6,170 nucleotides of DNA, taken from JBFWNZ01 sp050250795 (GTDB lineage Bacteria > Pseudomonadota > Alphaproteobacteria > UBA8366). Of the stretch, positions 1 through 6,017 are shown piece after piece; positions within the stretch are counted from its first letter, which is position 1; every line of letters starts with the position of its first letter. Below the pieces are notes generated by a model. The model was not told the origin of the DNA and did no database searches. It worked only from the letters and a program-made list of their open reading frames with translations. Location: NCBI GenBank assembly GCA_050250795.1, contig JBFWNZ010000241.1:1-6170 (forward strand). The letters run 5' to 3'. A program made the translations under genes and the position numbers.

Positions 1-1
1 C

Positions 2-865
2 TCCTTGCGCGCGTTCGAGGCCGTTGCCCGCAGCGCCAGCGTCAAGGCTGCGGCGCTGGAGCTGCATGTCACGGCGAGTGCGGTCAGCCATCAGATACAG
101 AATCTGGAATCCGATCTTGGCCTGCGGCTGTTCCACCGTGTGAACCGGCGGCTTGTGCTGACGGATGCGGGAGAGGTCTATCGGTCGAAGGTACAGCCGG
201 CCTTTGCCGCGCTGCGCCAAGCCACGGCGGAGATGAGTGCGCGCAGTTCCGCCGACGCGGTCACGCTCGCAACGCCGCCAAGCTTCGCGGAGCGATGGCT
301 GCTGCCGAGGCTGGGGCGCTTCCTTGCGGCGCATCCCGACGTGGATCTTCGGGTTGAGGCCACCCGGCGGCCGGCGGAGTATCTCGACGTGCCGTTCGAC
401 GCCGTCGTGCGGTATGGCCACGGCCCTTGGACGGGCCTCCCTTCGCGGCGACTGGTCGGCGAGCATCTTGTCGTGCTGTGCGCGCCCGGGCTGCTGCGAG
501 GCAATGGATTGCGGGAGCCCGCCGATCTGGCACGCCATACCCTGATCCATTCGGAGCAGAGGCTGACGGGCTGGTCGGACTGGTTGCGCAGCCGTGGGCT
601 TGCAGCCGTCAAAGGAACCCGCAACATCCGGTTCTCCCAATCCACGCATTCCCTGCGGGCGGCCGCGCATGGTTTCGGCGTAGTGCTCGAGAATCGCATG
701 ATGGCGGCGGAGTATTGTGCGTCCGGGCAACTGGTCGAACCGTTTCCCGAACTTGAGCCCGTCGACGACGGGGCCGCGTATTATCTGACGGTCCGGCCCG
801 ACCGCGCGGATCTTCCCCGCGTGCATGCGCTGGCGCAATGGCTGTTGGCCGAGGCTGCGGCCTGA
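2..865 (+). CDS. LysR-family transcriptional regulator, GcvA-like (5' end outside window)
   Basis: This is a DNA-binding transcriptional regulator of the LysR type. Numbering from the first complete codon (a Ser at 2-4), the N-terminus reads SLRAFEAVARSASVKAAALE. This is the usual opening of a LysR winged helix-turn-helix, with the helix-turn-helix at about residues 12-45 (VTASAVSHQIQNLESDLG, then LRLFHR). A linker helix follows to about residue 85. The effector-binding domain then begins with TPPSFAERWLLPRL (residues 91-104), which is characteristic of the GcvA/AmpR-like periplasmic-binding fold. The codon at 5 is TTG and could be taken as a start. However, family members normally have a few residues before SLRAFEA, so the true start lies just beyond the left edge. 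The gene stops 63 bases before the dehydrogenase gene and runs in the same direction. It may control that gene or an unseen neighbour, but its target cannot be deduced. The family is certain; the effector is unknown. Confidence 0.93.
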   Translation, partial: SLRAFEAVARSASVKAAALELHVTASAVSHQIQNLESDLGLRLFHRVNRRLVLTDAGEVYRSKVQPAFAALRQATAEMSARSSADAVTLATPPSFAERWLLPRLGRFLAAHPDVDLRVEATRRPAEYLDVPFDAVVRYGHGPWTGLPSRRLVGEHLVVLCAPGLLRGNGLREPADLARHTLIHSEQRLTGWSDWLRSRGLAAVKGTRNIRFSQSTHSLRAAAHGFGVVLENRMMAAEYCASGQLVEPFPELEPVDDGAAYYLTVRPDRADLPRVHALAQWLLAEAAA

Positions 866-928
866 CGGTTGTTTCCTGCCGGCGGCGCGCCAACTTGCGT
901 CTCAGGGCATCGCGAAGCGGAGGCGAGA

Positions 929-2047
929 ATGCGGCATGGATGGGCGGCGGCATCGGTGTTGGTCGGAATGCTGGCTGCCGCGACGGCCGAGGCGCAGACG
1001 CGCGTCGTGGAGACAGAGACCGGGCGGGTCGCTGTCGAAACCCTCGCAGATGGGTTGGAGCACCCTTGGGGGCTTGCCTTTCTTCCGGACGGGCGGATGC
1101 TGGTGACGGAGCGTCCGGGGCGCTTGCTGCTTCTGTCCGCCGACCACCTGCGGAGAACGCGGATATCCGGGACGCCGGACGTGTATGCCCGCGGCCAAGG
1201 CGGCCTGCTGGACGTTGCCCTTGCGCCGGATTTTCCCGTCAGTGCGATGGTCTATCTCAGTTTTGCGGAACCGGGCGAGGGCGGTGCGTCGACCGCAGTC
1301 GCCCGCGGACGCCTTGTCGGCGAACGTCTGGAAGGGCTGCAGGTCATCTTCCGTCAGGTGCCGAAGGTCGATGGCGGGCTTCACTTCGGATCGCGGCTGG
1401 CCTTTGCACCGGACGGCACGCTGTTCGTCACCACGGGCGAGCGCGGCAAGTTCGATCCGGCGCAGGATCTGGCGACGCATCTGGGCAAGGTGGTTCGCAT
1501 TCGTCCCGACGGCACAGTGCCGTCCGACAATCCCTTCGTGGGGCGGCCAGGCGTGCGTCCGGAAATATGGTCCTATGGCCATCGCAACATCCAAGGCGCG
1601 GCGGTGCATCCGATGACGGGGGCGCTTTGGATTCATGAGATGGGTCCGCGCGGCGGGGACGAACTCAATATTCCGCAAGCCGGCGGCAACTACGGCTGGC
1701 CGCTGGTCAGTTGGGGAAACCATTATAACGGCGGCGACATTCCCGACCCGCCGACGCGTCCGGACCTTCTGGATGCCGTGCGGCAATGGACGCCCGTCAT
1801 CGCCCCGTCGGGCATGGCGTTCTACGATGGCGAACTGTTCCCCCGCTGGCGCGGGAGCGTGCTGATCGGCGGTCTCGTTGCACAGGGAATCGTCCGGCTG
1901 ACTCTCGATGGCGAACGGGTGGCGGGCGAGGAGCGGATCGGTCTCGGAGCACGTATCCGCAATGTTCGGTCGGGTCCGGATGGGGCCGTGTACGCCCTGA
2001 CCGACGAGGACGATGGCAGGCTGCTGCGTCTCTCGCCGCGAATGTAA
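929..2047 (+). CDS. Secreted PQQ-dependent sugar dehydrogenase (soluble glucose/sorbosone dehydrogenase, YliI-like)
   Basis: This is a predicted periplasmic six-bladed beta-propeller that oxidises an aldose or similar sugar with PQQ as cofactor. The ATG at 929 is preferred to the in-frame ATG at 869 because GGAGG (919-923) sits five bases upstream. It also places a signal peptide at the very N-terminus: a short charged start, a hydrophobic run to about residue 20, and a likely cleavage after AEA (residues 20-22). The mature protein shows HPWGLAFLPDG (45-55) and GQGGLLDVALAPDF (89-102). H152 in DGGLHFGSRLAF matches the catalytic-base region of soluble glucose dehydrogenase. R219-N220 in SYGHRN and R342-I-R344 near the C-terminus match known PQQ-contacting positions. 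The GGDELNIPQAGGNYGWP stretch is also family-typical. At 372 residues the length is normal. The exact substrate is not predictable, and PQQ may be imported or made elsewhere. It follows the LysR gene and may be co-transcribed with it. Confidence 0.9.
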   Translation: MRHGWAAASVLVGMLAAATAEAQTRVVETETGRVAVETLADGLEHPWGLAFLPDGRMLVTERPGRLLLLSADHLRRTRISGTPDVYARGQGGLLDVALAPDFPVSAMVYLSFAEPGEGGASTAVARGRLVGERLEGLQVIFRQVPKVDGGLHFGSRLAFAPDGTLFVTTGERGKFDPAQDLATHLGKVVRIRPDGTVPSDNPFVGRPGVRPEIWSYGHRNIQGAAVHPMTGALWIHEMGPRGGDELNIPQAGGNYGWPLVSWGNHYNGGDIPDPPTRPDLLDAVRQWTPVIAPSGMAFYDGELFPRWRGSVLIGGLVAQGIVRLTLDGERVAGEERIGLGARIRNVRSGPDGAVYALTDEDDGRLLRLSPRM

Positions 2048-2059
2048 GCGAGCCGTACT

Positions 2060-2085
2060 GGAACATTCGGGCGGTGCGGAGGGTT
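2060..2085 (+). promoter_or_regulatory. Candidate EcfG-type general-stress promoter for the csbD-like gene
   Basis: GGAAC at 2060-2064 is followed by 17 bases and then GGTT at 2082-2085. The alphaproteobacterial general-stress sigma factor EcfG recognises GGAAC-N16/17-CGTT, so this matches at every base but one of the -10 element. The element ends 36 bases before the ATG of a CsbD-family gene, a class often placed in the general stress response. It begins 12 bases after the stop of the dehydrogenase gene, so it would give the small gene its own promoter. This is a pattern match only. Confidence 0.5.
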
Positions 2086-2121
2086 GTTGGGGCAGTCCTG
2101 ACAGCCAAGGAGACCGTGGCC

Positions 2122-2320
2122 ATGAACTGGGATCGCGTGAAGGGCAACTGGAAGCAGATCAAAGGGCAGGTGCGCGAGCAGTGGGGCGACCTGACCGATG
2201 ACGATCTGGACCGTGTCGAAGGACAGCGGGAGCAGCTCCGTCGGGCGCATCCAGGAACGCTACGGCATCGCCAAGGACGAGGCCGAGCGGCAGGTCAAGA
2301 ACTGGGAAGGCCGGCTCTGA
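2122..2320 (+). pseudogene. CsbD-family general stress protein gene with a one-base insertion (frameshifted)
   Basis: CsbD proteins are small (~65 residue), charged, stress-induced proteins of unknown biochemical role. The start is clear: AAGGAG at 2107-2112, then ATG at 2122 opening MNWDRVKGNWKQIKGQ, followed by VREQWGDLTDDDLDRVEGQ and REQL. After REQL (codon 2236-2238) the frame goes wrong and reads RRAHPGTLRHRQ, running on to a stop at 2344-2346 inside the terminator. If one C of the CC at 2238-2239 is removed, the family sequence resumes exactly as VGRIQERYGIAKDEAERQ, then VKNWEGRL, ending at TGA 2318-2320. The repaired product is 65 residues, the normal CsbD length. The disruption is therefore a single inserted base, either a real recent mutation or a sequencing error. 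The downstream half shows no other damage. Nothing suggests programmed frameshifting, since there is no slippery heptamer and no adjacent stop. Confidence 0.88.
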
Positions 2321-2327
2321 GAGACAG

Positions 2328-2361
2328 CGCCGCGTGTCCTTATTAAGGGCAGGCGGCGTTT
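2328..2361 (+). terminator. Intrinsic terminator after the csbD-like gene
   Basis: CGCCGC (2328-2333) pairs with GCGGCG (2353-2358). After one G/G mismatch, 2335-2341 (TGTCCTT) pairs with 2345-2351 (AAGGGCA, one T-G wobble) around a three-base loop. The stem is followed by TTT at 2359-2361. The long GC-rich stem with a short T tract fits Rho-independent termination. It separates the stress gene from the selenoprotein operon, so the operon should have its own promoter in the ~70 bases that follow. Confidence 0.75.
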
Positions 2362-2386
2362 CCTCCTTCGCGGAAATAGGGCACAA

Positions 2387-2413
2387 TGTCCGGACAAACG
2401 GCCGATAGGCCGT
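2387..2413 (+). promoter_or_regulatory. Palindrome and leader hairpin upstream of the selenoprotein operon
   Basis: Two dyads sit side by side between the terminator and the Shine-Dalgarno of the operon. TGTCCGGACA (2387-2396) is a perfect ten-base palindrome of the kind used as an operator half-site pair. ACGGCC-GATA-GGCCGT (2398-2413) is a six-base-pair inverted repeat that would form a small hairpin just upstream of GGAGG at 2421. I see no clear -35/-10 pair. A role as operator or leader structure is inferred from position and symmetry alone. Confidence 0.35.
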
Positions 2414-2430
2414 ATGCAGCGGAGGAAGCC

Positions 2431-2988
2431 ATGTTGTCCAACGAACGGCGCCTAACGCTTGTCCATCCCGGAGCTGAGGACGTCCACGACGCCTTCACCG
2501 TCGCTCCGCGCCTTGCATCCTTGCAGGGGATCCGGATCGGGCTGATCGACAACCGCAAGCGCAATTCCGACATTTTCTTCGAAAAACTGAAGCAGTTGCT
2601 GCGTGAGCAGCACGGTGTCGCCGACTTTCAGTACTACACGAAGGACAGCGCCAGCGTGCCTACGCCGGACGACGTCATGGAAGACATGACGCGAAACTGC
2701 CAGGCGGTGATCCACGCGGTCGCCGACTGAGGGTCCTGTGCCGTCTGGGGTCTCCATGACGGGATAGGCGCAGAACGACGGGGCCGGCCTGCGGCCACGA
2801 TTCTCACGCAGGCATTCGTGAAATCGGCCGAAATGCGGGCCAAGATTCTGGGTATGCCGCTGCATCCGCGCATCGGTGTGGACCATCCGCTGGCCAACAA
2901 GACCGAAGCCCAGGTGCATGCCATGGCGGAGGTGGCGCTTGCCGCCGTCGTCCAGGCGCTGACGGTCGATCCGCAGGGAGGGGCATGA
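2431..2988 (+). CDS. UGSC-family selenoprotein with in-frame UGA read as selenocysteine (Sec100)
   Basis: The frame opens at ATG 2431 behind a strong GGAGG (2421-2425), meets TGA at 2728-2730, and continues open to TGA 2986-2988. Read through, it gives 185 residues with Sec at position 100 in the motif U-G-S-C (AVADUGSCAVWGLHDG, 96-111). The first half has the IRIGLIDNRKRNSDIFFEKL stretch (34-53) of a Rossmann/flavodoxin-like beta-alpha unit. The half after the UGA keeps conserved-looking blocks such as GMPLHPRIGVDHPLANK (141-157), so the reading frame is clearly maintained across the codon. The UGSC family is known from selenoprotein surveys and has Cys-containing (CGSC) relatives. The UxxC arrangement suggests a thiol/selenol redox centre, but the reaction is not known to me. 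A SECIS-like hairpin follows the UGA. An in-frame ATG at 2386 would add 15 residues but has a poor ribosome site. Standard gene callers would wrongly end the gene at 2730. It is the first gene of a three-gene operon. Confidence 0.92.
2728..2768 (+). promoter_or_regulatory. Sec codon (UGA) and bacterial SECIS element inside the coding region
   Basis: This is the signal that tells SelB to insert selenocysteine at the UGA at 2728-2730. The mRNA downstream folds as follows: CCUGU (2735-2739) pairs with AUAGG (2764-2768); G2740 and G2763 form a mismatch; CCGUC (2741-2745) pairs with GACGG (2758-2762); then UGG (2746-2748) pairs with CCA (2754-2756) beside a bulged U2757. The apical loop is GGUCU (2749-2753). 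Bacterial SECIS elements need a hairpin close to the UGA with G residues at the start of the loop. The E. coli fdhF element has the same GGUCU loop beginning 18 nt after its UGA, which is exactly the distance here. It also carries a bulged U in the upper stem, although on the 5' side rather than the 3' side. The fold was worked out by hand. Confidence 0.85.
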
Positions 2989-4049
2989 TGGCCGTAGCAG
3001 GACGTGCCTCGCGCTTCGAGCTTCCCGACTCCTATGTCGAGATCAACGAGCATTTCCACGCCCAGGGCTGGAGCGACGGTCTCCCGATCATGCCGCCGAC
3101 CGAAGACGCGGTGGCGGAGATGCTCAGCTATACCGACCTTCCGCCCGAGACCGTGATGGGCAAGATGCCGCCCGGCGACGGCACGGTGACGGTGGAAAAG
3201 GTTGCGGCCAACGCCGTGATGGCGGGGTGCCTGGGCGAGTATTTCCCGGTCGTCCTGGCCGGGGTCCGGGCGCTGCTGCGCAAGGAGTTCAACGTCGGCA
3301 GCGTCTCGGTCACGACGGGCGGGGCGGCGCCCTGTTTCATCGTCAGCGGCCCCGTCGCCGACCGTCTCGGCATCAACAGCGGCACCGGCTGCCTTGGGCC
3401 TGGTTTCCGGCCGAATCTCGCCATCGGCCGGGCGCTCCGTCTCGTCATCCGCAACATCGCAGGTGCGCGGCCGGGTGAGATGGACAAATCCACCCATGCC
3501 TGGCCGGGCAAGATCAGCCTGTGCTTCGCGGAGAACGAGGCGCGCAACCCCTGGGATCCGCTGCGTGTGAACCGCGGTTTTCCGGCAGAATCCTCGACCA
3601 TCACGGTGATCGGCATCCGCGCCATCCACTACATCAACGAAGGCGGTCAGGAGACGGGGCGCGGCAATCTTCAGACCATCGCGGGGGCCATGCGCCGGCT
3701 CGGTCTCGTCAATTACCTGCACCAGATGAACCGCACTGCGGTGGGGCTGGTGCTGGGGCCGGAGCACGCCCGTGAGATCGCCAATGACGGGTTCAGCCGC
3801 GAGGACGTGCAGCACTACCTGTTCCACCATGCCCGGATGCCGGTAAGCACCCTGCAGAACCGGTCCTACTGGAACTTCCGGACCTGGCCGGCCTGGTACG
3901 ACGCCGACGATCCGGATTTCATGGTCCCCATCGTCTATGCGCCGGAGGATTTCGTCATTACGGTTGCGGGGGGCGATGGGCGGCATTCGGTCTGGCTGCC
4001 GTCCTGGTACACCACGCAATGCGTGACGGAGCCGATCGAAGGTGCCTGA
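2988..4049 (+). CDS. Uncharacterised protein partnered with the UGSC selenoprotein (GWSDGLP motif)
   Basis: The function is not recognised. The product is 353 residues if started at ATG 2988, or 354 from ATG 2985. The second ATG is preferred because GGAGG (2977-2981) lies six bases before it, against three for the first. It shares one base with the stop of the selenoprotein gene (TGATG), so translation is probably coupled. There is no signal peptide and no obvious membrane segment, so it is probably cytoplasmic. Notable parts are GWSDGLPIMPPT at 27-38; a Gly-rich middle (SVSVTTGGAAPCFIVSGPVA, then LGINSGTGCLGPGFRPN) at about 105-142; ENEARNPWDPLRVNRGF around 182-198; and a Trp/Tyr-rich C-terminal third. 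Cysteines occur at 81, 116, 135, 179 and 345, and could be targets for a UxxC redox partner, which is inference. I recall similar proteins beside UGSC genes only as 'hypothetical'. It overlaps the next gene by eight bases. Confidence 0.85.
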   Translation: MAVAGRASRFELPDSYVEINEHFHAQGWSDGLPIMPPTEDAVAEMLSYTDLPPETVMGKMPPGDGTVTVEKVAANAVMAGCLGEYFPVVLAGVRALLRKEFNVGSVSVTTGGAAPCFIVSGPVADRLGINSGTGCLGPGFRPNLAIGRALRLVIRNIAGARPGEMDKSTHAWPGKISLCFAENEARNPWDPLRVNRGFPAESSTITVIGIRAIHYINEGGQETGRGNLQTIAGAMRRLGLVNYLHQMNRTAVGLVLGPEHAREIANDGFSREDVQHYLFHHARMPVSTLQNRSYWNFRTWPAWYDADDPDFMVPIVYAPEDFVITVAGGDGRHSVWLPSWYTTQCVTEPIEGA

Positions 4050-5235
4050 CGACCGTTCTTTGAAGCCCATCGACTATGCGGAGCGCCGGGCATCGGCGCT
4101 CCGTCTCTGTTTGGAACACGGGCTCGATGCCCTGCTGGTCGGCGCCATGGGCAGCGGCCTTGGCATCAATACCCAAGCCCAGGGCTATATGCGGTTTCTC
4201 GCCGGTTGGGATTCCGTCGACACGCCCTCGCTGCTCTTTCTGCATCCGGACCGGCGGCCGCTGCTGCTGGTGGCGTCCCCGCACATGCAGAAGATGGCGT
4301 CCCAGGTCCTCGCCGGCATCGATGTCGCGCTTGCCGCGCCGGAGGATTTCGGGGCTCGTCTGGCGACGGCGCTTGCAGGGGTGTCGGCCGTCGGCTTGTG
4401 CGGCTGCGACGAGTTACCCCTCCGGGTCTGGGCCGGTATCGAGCCTGTCCTGCCGCCGAATCGAGATTCGCAGGCGGCCGCCTGCATCGCACCCTTGCGG
4501 CTGGTGAAAGACGACGCACAGCTCGAACGCCACCGCCGCGGCGCGGCGATCTGCGACCGGATGTTCGCGCGGGTCGGCGAGATCGAACTGATCGGCCGGC
4601 CCAGCTTTGCGATCAAGGCCGATCTCGACCATGTCGCCCTGGCCGCCGGGGTGGATGGCTTGCGCTCCTGGCTGACGGTCGGGCGCAGCATCGACTATCC
4701 GCGTTATTTCGCGGCCGAGAACCGGCAGGTCGCGGCGGCGGGCGACCTGCTGCTGTTCGGTATGATGCTGACCGTGGACGGGCTCTGGACCCATGCGGTC
4801 CGAAGCTTTCATCTCGGCCTCGCGACGGATCATGCGCATCGGGTGCAGAACGCCGTTGTCACCTTCCAGCGGGAAACCGCCGATGCGATGCGCCACGGTG
4901 CCGATCTCGCACAGGTGGCTCGCAATGCCTATGCCGCGGTCGAGGGCCTCTACGATGTCATCGGCACGCGCGACGTCCGGCTGCTGCGATTGGCACATGG
5001 GCTGGGATACGCCTATGCAGACCCGATCGTGTCCGATGCATTTCCGCGCTCCTTCCAGGCGCCCGACCTCAACGCGACCCCCGTGCGCCTCCGAAGCGGC
5101 ATGGTGTTCGAGCTGCATCCGCTGCTGATGTTCGAGGGCGGGGGTGCCGGCGTCGGCGACACGCTGGTCGTGGGACCGCAGGGCGGTACCTTCCTGACGG
5201 CGTTCCCGCGCGGTCTGCAGGAACTGGCGATCTAG
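4042..5235 (+). CDS. M24-family 'pita-bread' protein lacking most metal ligands (creatinase/Xaa-Pro peptidase-like)
   Basis: The product is 397 residues with an N-terminal creatinase-type domain (about 1-150), a hinge LRLVKDDAQLERHRRGAAI (152-170) typical of the family, and a C-terminal pita-bread domain (about 165-397). Aligned by eye to aminopeptidase P/prolidase motifs, the metal-binding Asp in GDLLLF-x is Gly240. The second Asp is His251 (WTHAVRSF) and the first Glu is His359 (GMVFELHP). The last Glu is Gly372 (GVGDTLVV). Only His319 (LAHGLGY) is kept. A two-metal peptidase mechanism is therefore unlikely. Creatinase has the same fold and hydrolyses a C-N bond without metal, so a metal-independent amidino- or amide-type hydrolase is a reasonable but unproven guess. 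Translation starts at GTG 4042, inside the end of the previous gene (eight-base overlap), and no better start is visible. It is the last gene of the selenoprotein operon, and its stop is interleaved with that of rlmJ. Confidence 0.85.
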   Translation: MPDDRSLKPIDYAERRASALRLCLEHGLDALLVGAMGSGLGINTQAQGYMRFLAGWDSVDTPSLLFLHPDRRPLLLVASPHMQKMASQVLAGIDVALAAPEDFGARLATALAGVSAVGLCGCDELPLRVWAGIEPVLPPNRDSQAAACIAPLRLVKDDAQLERHRRGAAICDRMFARVGEIELIGRPSFAIKADLDHVALAAGVDGLRSWLTVGRSIDYPRYFAAENRQVAAAGDLLLFGMMLTVDGLWTHAVRSFHLGLATDHAHRVQNAVVTFQRETADAMRHGADLAQVARNAYAAVEGLYDVIGTRDVRLLRLAHGLGYAYADPIVSDAFPRSFQAPDLNATPVRLRSGMVFELHPLLMFEGGGAGVGDTLVVGPQGGTFLTAFPRGLQELAI

Positions 5236-6017
5236 GCCGGCGTGAACAGCGCGGTCACGCGGTCGAGGTCGCCGTCCGATCCGTAGGGCTGGTTGACCAG
5301 CGCAAGGCCGCTTCCATACATGCCGCGGACGGTGGCGGGGTCGGCGAAGCGCACTTCGTCGCATCGCCATTTCGGCAACGCGGCGCGTTCCAGCGTCTCG
5401 CGCAATGCGGTGTGCAGACCGGCTGCGAGCAAGGGATACCAGACCAGGATTGTCGCTTCCGGCCATTTGCGGTGCAGGGCCAGGACCGTGCGTGCCACGG
5501 CGTCGTACTCCATCTTGACCTCATAGCTGGGGTCGATGAACACGAGGCCCGCCCGCGCCGCCGGCGGTGCGATGGCGAGCACGCCTTCCAGCCCGTCGCG
5601 CCGGTGGATGTGGACGCCGGGGGCATCCATCGCCGCCTTGAGGGCCGCATGCTCCTGCGGGTGCAGTTCCATCAGGTGCAGGCGATCCTGCGGCCGCAGA
5701 AGGGTTCGGGCGATCCAGGGCGAGCCCGGATAGGCGTGGCGGCCATGCTGCTGTCGAGCGGCGTCGAGAGCCGTGCGGTAGGGATGGCCGGGCGGCATCC
5801 GGCCTTCGGCAAGCACGCGGAGAATGCCCGCGTCGGCCTCGCCGGTCTTTTGCGCCTCTGCCGACGACAGGTCGTACAGGCCACGGCCGGCATGCGATTC
5901 CATATAGGTGATCGGGCGGTCCTTGGCGGTCAGCCGTTGGAGCAGCACCGCAAGCGCCGCGTGCTTGTGCACGTCGGCGCGGCATCCCGCATGGTAGGCG
6001 TGCTGGTAGGACAGCAT
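5232..6017 (-). CDS. rlmJ: 23S rRNA (adenine(2030)-N6)-methyltransferase RlmJ
   Basis: RlmJ transfers a methyl group from S-adenosylmethionine to N6 of A2030 in 23S rRNA, acting on free rRNA or early assembly intermediates. The 261-residue product begins MLSYQHAYHAGCRADVHKHA, close to the E. coli protein (MLSYRHSFHAGNHADVLKH). It carries the SAM-binding SHAGRGLYDL (41-50), AYPGSPWIARTLLRPQDRL (95-113), MELHP (116-120), and the catalytic motif FIDPSYE (160-166), with VWYPLL at 192-197. The usual (D/N)PPY is DPSY here, with Ser164 replacing the second Pro. The C-terminus is somewhat shorter than the E. coli enzyme (280). The start is ATG (6015-6017 on the complement) with only a weak GACGG ahead of it. 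The gene stands alone and converges on the selenoprotein operon. It is a housekeeping gene and probably unrelated to that operon's function. Confidence 0.95.
   Translation of the reverse strand: MLSYQHAYHAGCRADVHKHAALAVLLQRLTAKDRPITYMESHAGRGLYDLSSAEAQKTGEADAGILRVLAEGRMPPGHPYRTALDAARQQHGRHAYPGSPWIARTLLRPQDRLHLMELHPQEHAALKAAMDAPGVHIHRRDGLEGVLAIAPPAARAGLVFIDPSYEVKMEYDAVARTVLALHRKWPEATILVWYPLLAAGLHTALRETLERAALPKWRCDEVRFADPATVRGMYGSGLALVNQPYGSDGDLDRVTALFTPA

Noticed and set aside
2236..2242. Programmed +1 frameshifting in the csbD-like gene
   Set aside because: There is no slippery sequence, rare codon or adjacent stop codon. CsbD genes normally need no frameshift, so a simple insertion or sequence error is more likely.
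2386..2730. A stand-alone 114-residue protein ending at the first TGA
   Set aside because: The frame continues as conserved-looking protein after the TGA with a SECIS hairpin directly behind it. The ATG at 2386 also has a weaker ribosome site than the ATG at 2431.
2728..2730. The in-frame TGA as a nonsense mutation or stop-codon reassignment to Trp
   Set aside because: The codon falls exactly at the Sec position of UGSC with a hairpin at the right distance. Other genes here end with TGA (for example 863-865 and 4047-4049), so TGA is a normal stop.
2634..4070. A 478-codon open frame on the - strand opposite the selenoprotein and its partner gene
   Set aside because: It has no recognisable domains and a composition typical of an antisense shadow. 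The + strand genes have ribosome sites and coherent motifs.
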